Source of the DNA: UBA3951 sp050952125
Lineage (GTDB): Bacteria; Bacillota; Sulfobacillia; Fermentithermobacillales; Fermentithermobacillaceae
Assembly: GCA_050952125.1 (NCBI GenBank)
Contig: JBMNKK010000004.1
Span: 62,001-126,000 of the forward strand
Reading direction: 5' to 3'
DNA length: 64,000 nt
Below, piece after piece: positions 35,522-43,416 of this stretch (position 1 is its first letter; each line of letters opens with the position of its first letter). Under the pieces are notes generated by a model, which had not been told where the DNA came from, did no database searches, and worked only from the letters and a program-made list of their open reading frames with translations. A program made the translations under genes and the position numbers.

Positions 35522-36070
35522 ACGAACGGAAGAAATCTCGACTCCCTCCTAGAGACGGTGAGCCTTTTTGCTTTCTACAGGGACGAAGCTGAGCGGTGCA
35601 AGGCCGGAGGCGCGTATTTGGCAAGCTGCGTCCTCCTGGCTTCAGCGCTTGAGGCAGCGCTGCTCGCGATGGTCGAGTGCTTCTCACAGGAAGTAGCGGC
35701 GTTCGCCAACAGATCCTCCGCCAGGGAACTCTCGCGCCCGCGTTCCGAATGGGGCTTATCCCAATTGCTGCTGGTTGCCAGAAACCTCGGATGGCTCCCG
35801 TCGAACCGCCGAGGCAAGAGACAGGTTGAGACAGGTGCTGCACAAGTAGGTGACTATGTGGAAGTCGTCCGCGTAATCAGAAACCTCATCCACCCTGCCA
35901 TTTACCTGCGCGAATATCCGGGCGAAGCCATCACGGAAAAACACCTCGACATCTCCTACAAGGTGCTGGAGGTAGCCTGCGAGTGCCTTTCTGACCGCCT
36001 TGACGTCGCTCTCCGGGCCGCAAAGGCGAGGCCCAAGAAGCATGAGTCCAGGGCAACCTCTGAATACTAG
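35522..36070 (+). CDS. Uncharacterised helical protein (probable ACG start)
   Basis: I do not recognise a named family. The protein is mostly helical, with a hydrophobic Ala/Leu stretch SCVLLASALEAALLAMVE near residue 35 and a basic C-terminus. From GTG at 35558 it is 170 residues, but that codon has no ribosome-binding site. A strong GGAAGGTGAG lies six bases before an in-frame ACG at 35522, and a TAA stop immediately precedes that ACG, so translation cannot begin further upstream in frame. ACG gives MNGRNLDSLLETV and 182 residues. It lies 24 nt upstream of the next membrane gene, so they are probably co-transcribed. Confidence 0.72.
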   Translation, partial: TNGRNLDSLLETVSLFAFYRDEAERCKAGGAYLASCVLLASALEAALLAMVECFSQEVAAFANRSSARELSRPRSEWGLSQLLLVARNLGWLPSNRRGKRQVETGAAQVGDYVEVVRVIRNLIHPAIYLREYPGEAITEKHLDISYKVLEVACECLSDRLDVALRAAKARPKKHESRATSEY

Positions 36071-36093
36071 AACCGGAAGGAAGGGAGTGCATC

Positions 36094-36522
36094 GTGGGAC
36101 AGACCGTTTACGCCGGACTCCTGTCCGGAGCCATTGCCGGATTGGTTTCAGGCATCATGCTCCAGCTTATGTGGGTTCTCACTCCGCTCAGCCTGCTCTT
36201 GTCGCGCCCGCCCAACCCAGCCACCGGATGGATCCCCCACATCATCGTATCGATGATCTTCGGACTGATATTCGCTCTGGCAGCCGGCGCACTGCACCTA
36301 CGGCGGAGAGGGTGCGTGATCGGGGGCCTCACTACGGGAGTGCTGGCGTGGATAGCAGGCCCGCTCACCCTGATCCCCGTCTGGATAGGGCTGCCGCCTC
36401 AGTTCAGTCTGGCCTCTAGGTGGCTCAAGGTTGGCGCGGCCTATCTTGTCTACGGCCTTGTGTTGGGTGCGGTATTCGAAACCCTCCACGAGAGAATCAC
36501 TGAAAGGCGGCGGGTAAGTTGA
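36094..36522 (+). CDS. Uncharacterised four-helix membrane protein
   Basis: A 142-residue protein with about four hydrophobic helices: residues 6-25, 48-70, 75-95 and 115-132. The family is not recognised. GTG start behind AAGGGAG. Its TGA stop overlaps the TTG start of the next gene (TTGA), so it is translationally coupled to the secreted fusion protein downstream and may assist that protein at the membrane; this is inference from position only. Confidence 0.75.
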   Translation: MGQTVYAGLLSGAIAGLVSGIMLQLMWVLTPLSLLLSRPPNPATGWIPHIIVSMIFGLIFALAAGALHLRRRGCVIGGLTTGVLAWIAGPLTLIPVWIGLPPQFSLASRWLKVGAAYLVYGLVLGAVFETLHERITERRRVS

Positions 36523-38723
36523 ACCGGAGACTCTTCTTCGCGTTCCTCTTGGCGGCATTCGCTCTCGTCTCCATAATCACGCTCAAAGTCAAGCCCCTTC
36601 AGGCAGAAGACGTGCTCGAAGTCATGTTGCCGGGCGGCTACCGCATCGAGCCGGTAGCGTCGGGGCTCACATTCCCTACCTCAATAGCGTGGGACGAGAG
36701 CGGCAGGATGTACGTGACCGAAGCCGGATACGCCTACGGCCCGAAGGAGGTGGGGCCCGGCAGGATTGTCAGGATAGAGAACGGCACCCCGACTATTGTA
36801 GCCGACGGCCTGAACTCGCCTGCCACCGACGTGAAATTCAGAGACGGCGAGATGTACGCGGCCCACAGAGGCACGCTGTCGGTCTTTCGAAACGGCAGCC
36901 GGACGGATCTCATCACGGACCTCCCATCGGGAGACCACTTCACGGGCGAGATAGCGTTCGATGATGAAGGTTGGGTCTATGTGGGGAACGGAACGGTCAC
37001 CAACTCGGGCGTTGTGGCCGACGACAACTTCAGATTCGGCTGGGCCAGCGAGAACCCCGAGTTACACGACGTTCCGGGTAAGGACATCACCCTTACCGGC
37101 GAAAACTTCACCTCGCTCGATCTCCGTACGCCTAACCCTTCAGACACTACGTCAACCGGGGGATTCACGGCTTTCGGCACGACCTCGTCACCGGGACAGG
37201 TGGTCGAAGGAAGTCTGAAGTCAAACGGCGTGATCTTGAGAGTGAAGGCAGACGGTGCCGACAGCCAGGTGTATGCTTGGGGACTCCGCAACCCGTTCGC
37301 GATGGGATTCGACAAAGCCGGCAGACTTATCGCTATCGACCAGGGGTACGATGACCGCGGAGTGCGCCCCGTAGCAAACGCGCCTGACCCGGTATATGAG
37401 ATTAAGGAAGGTGCCTGGTACGGGTGGCCTGACTACGTTGCCGGCATACCCATAACCGACCCTCAATTCCGTTCGGCTAATGGAGTCCCCAGTCCATCGT
37501 TCCTCATGTCCGAGCACCCGCCTGTTGAGCAGCCTTTGGCCAAACTCGAAGCGCATACCGCAGCCATGAAGTTCGACTTCGCGCCTCCAGGGTTTGACAA
37601 TCGCGAGAGGATGTTCATCGCGGCCTTCGGCTCGGGCGACCCCGCAACCGGCATCGTGGGTAAGGTAACAGGCAGCAAGGTAGTTGCTCTTGACCTAAAC
37701 ACCGGAGAGGTTGAGGACTTCGCGTACAACAAGGCGAGAAAACCTGCGGGGAGAAACATTTCGGGACTGAATCACCCGATTGACGCCAAGTTCGGACCTG
37801 ACGGCAGCCTGTACGTTGTTGATTTCGGAGTGTTTGAGGTGAACGGGCAGGTGCCCAACGCGGTCCCGAAAACCGGTATGGTATGGCGCATATACAAGCA
37901 GAGGTCCGAGTACGCAGAGTTCATCGCCGAGACAATGAAGAAGCTCGAAGCGGCCCCGCCGTGGGATCCGGATTACGCTCCCCTCACCGCCCAAGTCCAA
38001 CAATGGGTAGACTCGCAGCCGGCAGAATGGGGCGTATACTTCAAGGATCTCAAATCGGGCAAGACCTTCGGGGTGAACGAACGGGCCGCCATCCCCGCCG
38101 CAAGCACGGTGAAAGTAGCGGTTGTGCTGTACACCAGCCACCTGGTGTCGCAGGGGAAATTGTCTTGGGATGAACGGTTGACCTACTATGCGGACCGCGA
38201 TTGGCGAAGCGGCGCCGGAACGATGCAGTACACGGCGAAAGACGGAGAACAGTTCACGGTGAGAGAACTCGCCGAAAAGGCGATCAGGGACAGCGACAAC
38301 GTAGCGTGGAAGATGCTTGAAAGGCGGCTGGGAAAGGAAAACCTCATCAACTTCATGTGGGAGCTCGGCGGGGAGAACGTCTATCCGGGCGGACAGAACA
38401 TCTCAACGCCGAAGGACAACGCCGTGTATATGGAGGCCGCGCTCTCCTTCGCGAAAGAGAGCCCCGAAGGAGGAAAGCTTATCTTTGACCTGGCCAACAC
38501 CGTCTGGAACACCGGCATCAATCGCTATATCGATGAGGTAACCGTAGCTCACAAAGAAGGCGACATCACAGGTGTGGCAGACGACGTCGGCATCGTTTAC
38601 GCCACTCATCCTTACATTATCTCGGTCATGTCTCAAGGTCATGACGACGTTGAAGCGGGGTTTGAGCTTATAGGCCAGCTTTCGAGGATGATATTTGACT
38701 ACCAGATGGGCCTAGAACCCTAG
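36519..38723 (+). CDS. Secreted beta-propeller dehydrogenase-like / class A beta-lactamase-like fusion
   Basis: A 734-residue protein with a signal peptide or anchor (residues 1-28). Residues 40-470 form a glucose/sorbosone-dehydrogenase-type propeller (GLTFPTSIAWDESGRMYVTE, VYAWGLRNPFAMGFD, IDAKFGPDGSLYVVDFG). Residues about 490-730 resemble a class A beta-lactamase/serine hydrolase: SxxK as S529-T-V-K532 and SDN at 592-594, with the normal spacing of about 60. The KTG position appears to be HKEG and no clear Glu166 equivalent is seen, so a peptidase-like or non-hydrolytic role is as likely as beta-lactam cleavage. The dehydrogenase half may not bind PQQ. It acts outside the cell. Confidence 0.87.
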   Translation: MNRRLFFAFLLAAFALVSIITLKVKPLQAEDVLEVMLPGGYRIEPVASGLTFPTSIAWDESGRMYVTEAGYAYGPKEVGPGRIVRIENGTPTIVADGLNSPATDVKFRDGEMYAAHRGTLSVFRNGSRTDLITDLPSGDHFTGEIAFDDEGWVYVGNGTVTNSGVVADDNFRFGWASENPELHDVPGKDITLTGENFTSLDLRTPNPSDTTSTGGFTAFGTTSSPGQVVEGSLKSNGVILRVKADGADSQVYAWGLRNPFAMGFDKAGRLIAIDQGYDDRGVRPVANAPDPVYEIKEGAWYGWPDYVAGIPITDPQFRSANGVPSPSFLMSEHPPVEQPLAKLEAHTAAMKFDFAPPGFDNRERMFIAAFGSGDPATGIVGKVTGSKVVALDLNTGEVEDFAYNKARKPAGRNISGLNHPIDAKFGPDGSLYVVDFGVFEVNGQVPNAVPKTGMVWRIYKQRSEYAEFIAETMKKLEAAPPWDPDYAPLTAQVQQWVDSQPAEWGVYFKDLKSGKTFGVNERAAIPAASTVKVAVVLYTSHLVSQGKLSWDERLTYYADRDWRSGAGTMQYTAKDGEQFTVRELAEKAIRDSDNVAWKMLERRLGKENLINFMWELGGENVYPGGQNISTPKDNAVYMEAALSFAKESPEGGKLIFDLANTVWNTGINRYIDEVTVAHKEGDITGVADDVGIVYATHPYIISVMSQGHDDVEAGFELIGQLSRMIFDYQMGLEP

Positions 38724-38786
38724 GGTTGCCGGGCGGCCGCGGAACATATAGCATATCTTGGGTAAAGGGGAGTATCGAAACCCTAT

Positions 38787-38810
38787 GACCTCTTCGGGGG
38801 GTCTCTTTTC
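38787..38810 (+). terminator. Weak terminator after the fusion gene
   Basis: GACCTC pairs with GGGGTC (one G-U) around a 5-nt loop, followed by TCTTTTC, about 63 nt after the stop codon. The stem is short, so confidence is modest. Confidence 0.5.
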
Positions 38811-38872
38811 ATGTCCGAAAAACCGGCGTCGTTCATGGGCGCAAGAGGTAGAAGCCGGAGGGAGTAAATACG

Positions 38873-40138
38873 TTGCCAGCCAAGATCATCGCCGCGGCCA
38901 CTTTTCTCGTAGCTTACGTTCTCCTAATCCAGCACAAGATTCACCCGCCGGTCGTCGTGTGGACCGGGACAGCTTTGCTCCTCGGCCTTAGGGTGATAAC
39001 ACCCCTGCAAGCGCTGCAGAGCATCAATCTCAACGTGCTGGGCATCTTTGTCGGCACCATGATCCTATCGGACTTCTTCATACACTCACAGGTACCGGCC
39101 TACCTAACGTCTGTCCTGGTCAACCCCAAGAGATCGATAGCCGGTGCGGTGCTGGCCGTGTGCATCCTCTCGGGTGCGATATCCGCGGTAGTGGACAACG
39201 TGGCCACAGTCCTGATGATAGCCCCCATCGCGCTGGAGGTCTCGCGCCAACTGTGCATTTCGCCTGTACCTTTCATGATCGGCATCTCAGTTTCCGCGAA
39301 CCTGCAAGGTGCAGGGACAATGGTAGGTGATTCCACCTCCATACTCCTGGCCTCGACGGCGAACATGACGTTCACCGACTTTTTCTGGATGAATGGCCGC
39401 CCAGGGATATTCTTCAGTGTCCAGTTGGCCGCCGTAGCCTCTTTCATAGTCCTCTATCTGGTCTTCAGAGCGTACAAAGGCAAGTGCGTCGCTGCGAAGC
39501 GTATACGGGTGACGTCCTGGGTGCCCACCGTGCTAATGGTGCTCATGATGGTCACTATGGCGGTGTCGAGTTTTCTCCCCAATAGGCCTGACTGGGGTGT
39601 CGGAGCCATCGCTCTCGCATACGCGGGGATCGGTATAGTCTGGAACGGCATTGTGAGGTACAAAGAGCTCCATCTGGTACGCGACCTTGACTGGCCCACC
39701 GTGTTGCTCCTGTCAGGGTTGTTCGTGCTTATCGGCAGCCTCACGACCACGGGCCTCGTCAGCGATATCGCGACACTGATCTCGACTTGGACCAAGGGCA
39801 ACGCGTTCCTCGCGTACAACATCATTGTGTGGATGTCTGTGCTGCTGTCTGCCTTCGTAGACAACATCCCGTACACCATGGCGATGCTTCCGGTGGCTCA
39901 ATTGGTCGCATCCAGTATAGGCACATCACCTTACGTGATGATGTTCGGCCTCCTCTTAGGCACCACGCTTGGAGGAAACATAACTCCTATCGGCGCCTCG
40001 GCCAACGTCGTCGCGGTATCTCTTCTGCGCAAGAACGGCCATGAGGTATCCTTTGGAGATTTCGTCCGTATCGGCCTGCCTTTCACCGTCTCGGCAGTGC
40101 TCGTTGGATCGCTCCTAAACTGGGCTATCTGGCGGTAG
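38873..40138 (+). CDS. ArsB/NhaD-type ion transporter
   Basis: A 421-residue permease with about 11-12 hydrophobic helices. It has the inverted-repeat signatures of the ArsB/NhaD/SLC13 superfamily: SAVVDNVATVLMIAPI in the first half and SAFVDNIPYTMAMLPV in the second, plus GNITPIGASANVVAV. Substrates in this superfamily include Na+/H+, arsenite and dicarboxylates; the sequence alone does not decide, and there is no arsR or arsC nearby. TTG start eight bases after GGAGGGAG. It is a single gene on the plus strand. Confidence 0.88.
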   Translation: MPAKIIAAATFLVAYVLLIQHKIHPPVVVWTGTALLLGLRVITPLQALQSINLNVLGIFVGTMILSDFFIHSQVPAYLTSVLVNPKRSIAGAVLAVCILSGAISAVVDNVATVLMIAPIALEVSRQLCISPVPFMIGISVSANLQGAGTMVGDSTSILLASTANMTFTDFFWMNGRPGIFFSVQLAAVASFIVLYLVFRAYKGKCVAAKRIRVTSWVPTVLMVLMMVTMAVSSFLPNRPDWGVGAIALAYAGIGIVWNGIVRYKELHLVRDLDWPTVLLLSGLFVLIGSLTTTGLVSDIATLISTWTKGNAFLAYNIIVWMSVLLSAFVDNIPYTMAMLPVAQLVASSIGTSPYVMMFGLLLGTTLGGNITPIGASANVVAVSLLRKNGHEVSFGDFVRIGLPFTVSAVLVGSLLNWAIWR

Positions 40139-40180
40139 GGCTGTGGCGCGCCCTCAATCGCCTTTCGCGAAAGTCCCCTG

Positions 40181-40209
40181 TTGACACTGTGAACGCGGCG
40201 TAATAGGAT
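40181..40209 (+). promoter_or_regulatory. Promoter of the His-rich leader/four-gene operon
   Basis: TTGACA and TAGGAT are separated by 17 nt. Transcription should start near 40216, about 385 nt upstream of the first large gene at 40602, leaving a long leader. The same TTGACA-N17-TAGGAT pattern occurs at 48664 and 51856. Confidence 0.75.
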
Positions 40210-40271
40210 CGCTCCCAAGCATCCTGCGCCGGGTCGTTTCCCGAAGCAGGCTATTGAAAGGGATGGTAGCA

Positions 40272-40391
40272 ATGGAAGGTCGGCGTATCCTCAAATCCAA
40301 GGGTGCTCCGCAGTATTTCTCCGGTTCTGCTTTGGCTTTCATCTCCACTGCTGTTCTCTGCCACCGCCACCACCATCACTCGCATATCTAG
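40272..40391 (+). CDS. Small His-rich peptide, possible attenuation leader
   Basis: A 39-codon frame that starts with ATG five to seven bases after AAGGGATGG and ends with the residues CHRHHHHSHI and TAG; an ATG three codons upstream is in frame but badly spaced. Six of eight consecutive codons near the end are His. In enteric bacteria such a run marks the his operon leader peptide. Overlapping hairpins follow at 40476-40506. The downstream operon has no recognisable histidine gene, so a histidine-level or metal-binding role is unproven. The N-terminal half (MEGRRILKSKG) is basic and the middle hydrophobic, so a small membrane peptide is another possibility. Confidence 0.55.
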   Translation: MEGRRILKSKGAPQYFSGSALAFISTAVLCHRHHHHSHI

Positions 40392-40475
40392 AGCCCCGGC
40401 GCAAAAGGCTCCTGCAAGCCTTGCCGCGGCTCTCTCCCAATCGATTCTTCTAGTCAGCTCAAACTACTAGCTTTC

Positions 40476-40506
40476 TGCCGTTATTCGGCAACGGCTGTTG
40501 CCGTTG
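40476..40506 (+). promoter_or_regulatory. Mutually exclusive hairpins in the leader
   Basis: CAACGGC-TGTT-GCCGTTG (40489-40506) is a perfect 7-bp hairpin. It competes with TGCCG/CGGCA (40476-40490) and with GCCGTT/AACGGC (40477-40495). Such switching pairs are typical of attenuators, but no U-run follows. The rest of 40139-40601 holds only the promoter and the small peptide; GAGCC/GGCTC pairings also occur right after the peptide stop. Confidence 0.45.
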
Positions 40507-40601
40507 ACGCTCTACGGATGATCGAGCGTTCCAGCGCATAGTCAGTTCCATGAATACGGCATAGGGCAAATGTACGCTCTTCCAATAAGGGGGTTTACTC
40601 A

Positions 40602-41360
40602 TTGCTGCGCTCGGGACTGGAAACGCAGTTGATCACTTTATCGTGCATGTTTGCGGCGGGAGCCTTCTACTATTGGCGATTCAGGACGACCGGAACCATG
40701 CCTATCCGCAGGGTTCCCGGCCTTGACGCTCTCGACGAGGCGGTAGGGAGGGCAACCGAAATGGGCAGGCCGGTGCACTTCACCACCGGAACAGGCGATC
40801 TTGTAGCAGACACCTTCGCGGCTTTCGCCGTTCTCGACTATGTGGCAGGAAAAGCGGCCGAGTACCGGTGCAACCTTATCGTCTCAAATGCCCGGCCTCT
40901 AATCCACCCCATCACAGAGAACATTGTGCGAACGGCTTACTTCATGAAGGGCTGCCCCGAAGCATTCAAACCGTCAAACATCCGCTATCACTCCGACTCG
41001 ATGCAAGCTTATGTGAGCGGAGTCTGGGGGCTCATGGAACGCGAAAAGGCATCGGCAAACATCATGATGGGCTACTTTTTCGCCGAGTCTCTGCTCCTTG
41101 CTGAGGGCGGCTCCAGGGCAGGAGCATTCCAGGTGGCAGGTACGGCGAGCACGCCGCAGCTGCCCTTTTTCGTGGCTGCCTGCGACAGGACACTCATCGG
41201 TGAAGAACTCTTTGCAGCCGGAGCTTACCTAACCGGAGATCCTGTGCGGGTAGGAGCGCTAATGGCTCAAGATGCCGCGAAAATCGCCTCAATCGCGGTC
41301 ATCCTTGCCGGCGCACTGGGCTTGACTTTAGGAATCTGGCTGGAGACTGGAGGGGTCTGA
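40602..41360 (+). CDS. Membrane-anchored protein, DUF6754-like (operon gene A)
   Basis: A 252-residue protein with a short N-terminal membrane segment (residues 8-25), a long soluble region and a C-terminal membrane helix (about residues 228-247). The segment RRVPGLDALDEAVGRATEMG followed by PVHFTTGTGDL resembles the DUF6754 family, whose function is unknown; this match is from memory. TTG start eight bases after AAGGGGG. First of four genes with spacings of +2, 0 and -4 nt, so the set is certainly one translational unit. No enzyme motif is recognised. Confidence 0.8.
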   Translation: MLRSGLETQLITLSCMFAAGAFYYWRFRTTGTMPIRRVPGLDALDEAVGRATEMGRPVHFTTGTGDLVADTFAAFAVLDYVAGKAAEYRCNLIVSNARPLIHPITENIVRTAYFMKGCPEAFKPSNIRYHSDSMQAYVSGVWGLMEREKASANIMMGYFFAESLLLAEGGSRAGAFQVAGTASTPQLPFFVAACDRTLIGEELFAAGAYLTGDPVRVGALMAQDAAKIASIAVILAGALGLTLGIWLETGGV

Positions 41361-41362
41361 TC

Positions 41363-41980
41363 GTGAAGGTGAGGTTAGTACAGCTGGCAACCCTGGTCGG
41401 CGGGACCGTCGTCCTGCTCGATTACTTCGTAGAACTGGCGTTCATCGAGCGAACAGCAGCTGCGTTCCTTCATTGGTCGGTGCTCTTAGCAGCGTTCAGC
41501 ACGGCTCTCGGAGGTGCAAATATCTTGGCTGTACACTGGAAACGGATTAGATCGCGCGGCGCCGACCGGTACCTCAGTTCGGTATTGGTCGTTTCCCTCT
41601 TGACGTGGCTTGGAGTAGGGCTGACGCTGGGGATGGATTCCGGCATTTACCGATTCATATGGGACAACGTCTACGGCAGCCTCTCGTCCACTATGTTCGC
41701 CCTTAACGCCTTCTTCATCGCTTCGGCAGCTTACCGGTCGTTCAGAGTGCGGGGAACGGAGACCCTCATCCTGCTCGTGACGACCTCTATAGTCATGCTC
41801 GGGAGAACCGGCTTGGGTGAGGCGATCTACTCAAAGATGCCTCTCATGGCCGATTGGCTCATGCGGGTACCCAATACCGCGGGCATGCGCGGGATAACCA
41901 TCGGCGGGGCCCTCGGAGCCGTATCCATCAGCGCGAGGGTAATCTTGGGCCTCGAACGGGGTTTGGGAGGTATGCACTAG
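41363..41980 (+). CDS. Six-helix membrane protein (operon gene B)
   Basis: A 205-residue integral membrane protein with about six hydrophobic helices (near residues 7-25, 36-58, 68-90, 105-125, 132-150 and 172-192). The family is not recognised. GTG start just after GGAGGGG, two bases after gene A. It ends directly against the ATG of gene C. Gene D has a similar size and layout, so B and D may be paired membrane subunits; this is inference. Confidence 0.8.
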   Translation: MKVRLVQLATLVGGTVVLLDYFVELAFIERTAAAFLHWSVLLAAFSTALGGANILAVHWKRIRSRGADRYLSSVLVVSLLTWLGVGLTLGMDSGIYRFIWDNVYGSLSSTMFALNAFFIASAAYRSFRVRGTETLILLVTTSIVMLGRTGLGEAIYSKMPLMADWLMRVPNTAGMRGITIGGALGAVSISARVILGLERGLGGMH

Positions 41981-42820
41981 ATGAGCGCGGGGAAGCTTGC
42001 CAACCTGGATTCAAGAATAGTCTATCTGGCCGTTTTCCTATCTATACTGGTCCCGCTCTTCAGGCCTCTGGGGTTACGTGTTTCTGTGAGCAAGGATACT
42101 AAAGGCGTGTTCAACATGATTGACGCTCTGCAACCGGATGACGCCGTGATCGTCTCTCCCAGCTTCTCTCCCAGTTCCGAGGGGGAAATGTACCCTCAAT
42201 TGGAAGCCGTCCTACGACACATAATGTCCAGAGGATCACAGATCTGCTTTGTGAACCTCAACGTTGAAGGCAGCATGTACGCGGAAAAGGCGATGTCGTC
42301 ACTTGGCCCGAGTTATCACTACCAATACGGCAGCGACTACGTGATCCTGCCTTTCCTACCCGGCCAGGACACGGCCATTGCGTCTCTAGCATCCGATTTT
42401 TGTGGGACTTTCCCTGAAGACGCGTATGGAAATCCGGTTGGAGAAATGAAAGCTCTTGGCGGCGTGGCCGCGATTCAGGACTTCGCCCTTCTGGTTGACT
42501 TCAACACAGGCGACACTGCAATCTACTATGTTCAACACGCAGAACCTCGCGGCGTCAAGGTAGTAGCCGGGGCGTCCGGGGTTACGGTACCCTATCTCAC
42601 GCCTTACTTGGGAACCGGACAACTGGCCGGCCTTATCGGGGGACTCAGAGGCGCAGCCGAATACGAGACGGCCGTAGGCGCGCCGGGCCAGGCGCTCGCT
42701 GCCATGGACGCCCAGTCTCTCTCGCACGCCGCGATTCTTACCCTTATGGCCGTCGGAAACGGCGCCCATCTCTGGATGAAAAGGCAATCCACGCGTTTGA
42801 ACGGAGGAGAATCAAAGTGA
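41981..42820 (+). CDS. Membrane-anchored alpha/beta protein (operon gene C)
   Basis: A 279-residue protein with one N-terminal membrane helix (residues 13-30) and a soluble domain with alternating strands and helices (DDAVIVSPSFSPSSEGEMYP, SQICFVNLNVEG, DYVILPFLPGQD). A hydrophobic stretch near the C-terminus (AAILTLMAVGNGAHLWM) could be a second span. The repeated VxP and GxG turns suggest a Rossmann-like or binding fold, but no catalytic motif is identified. The ATG follows the stop of gene B with no gap and GGGAGGT precedes it. Confidence 0.78.
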   Translation: MSAGKLANLDSRIVYLAVFLSILVPLFRPLGLRVSVSKDTKGVFNMIDALQPDDAVIVSPSFSPSSEGEMYPQLEAVLRHIMSRGSQICFVNLNVEGSMYAEKAMSSLGPSYHYQYGSDYVILPFLPGQDTAIASLASDFCGTFPEDAYGNPVGEMKALGGVAAIQDFALLVDFNTGDTAIYYVQHAEPRGVKVVAGASGVTVPYLTPYLGTGQLAGLIGGLRGAAEYETAVGAPGQALAAMDAQSLSHAAILTLMAVGNGAHLWMKRQSTRLNGGESK

Positions 42821-43416
42821 ATGGAGACCCTGGAACCTGGATAGCGGCAGTACTCACTGTAATCACCTGGTCCTATCTGTACAAGCAGAACCGAATCTTC
42901 CAAATCGCCGAGCACCTGTTCGTGGGGATCTCGGCAGCCCACGCTATGACGGTGGCCTTCACAAACGTGCGGTCAGGATGCGTCACCCCCTTTTTGGAAG
43001 GAGACCGGTCTATGCTCATCCCGCTTGTAGGCGGACTCCTCTTGTACGCGCGATTTGCACCCCGACTCGCCCACCTCAGCCGGATTCCCCTGGGCTTCAC
43101 GATGGGAACCGCGGCTGCGGTGGCAATAAGGGGCGCGTTGGGACCGAGCTTCATCCAGCAAGTGCGGGGAACCGTGATCCCTCTGAACTCGGTTGACGAC
43201 ATAATTCTGGTAGGCGGTACGGTCGCCACTCTCGCCTACTTTCTGTTCGGCACGAAGTCGAGGACGGGTGCCTTGGCCTATGCCGCGACCTTAGGCCGGT
43301 ACACAATGATGGCCGCCTTTGGAGCGGCCTACGGCAATACCGTTATGATGCGCATGTCTCTGCTGATCCCAAGGATCAAGCTGGTTTTCGGAACGTGGCT
43401 AGGGCTTCTGCCCTAG
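42817..43416 (+). CDS. Six-helix membrane protein (operon gene D)
   Basis: A 199-residue integral membrane protein with about six hydrophobic helices and an early amphipathic segment (SYLYKQNRIFQIAEHLFVG). The family is not recognised. GTG start behind GGAGGAG, overlapping gene C by 4 nt. Its stop overlaps the convergent ktrA stop by 4 nt, so the operon ends here; no terminator hairpin was seen. Confidence 0.78.
   Translation: MNGDPGTWIAAVLTVITWSYLYKQNRIFQIAEHLFVGISAAHAMTVAFTNVRSGCVTPFLEGDRSMLIPLVGGLLLYARFAPRLAHLSRIPLGFTMGTAAAVAIRGALGPSFIQQVRGTVIPLNSVDDIILVGGTVATLAYFLFGTKSRTGALAYAATLGRYTMMAAFGAAYGNTVMMRMSLLIPRIKLVFGTWLGLLP

Noticed and set aside
35511..35552. GTG at 35511 as start of the unknown gene through a frameshift
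   Set aside because: That frame stops after 13 codons, and the ACG at 35522 in the correct frame is better spaced from the same ribosome-binding site.
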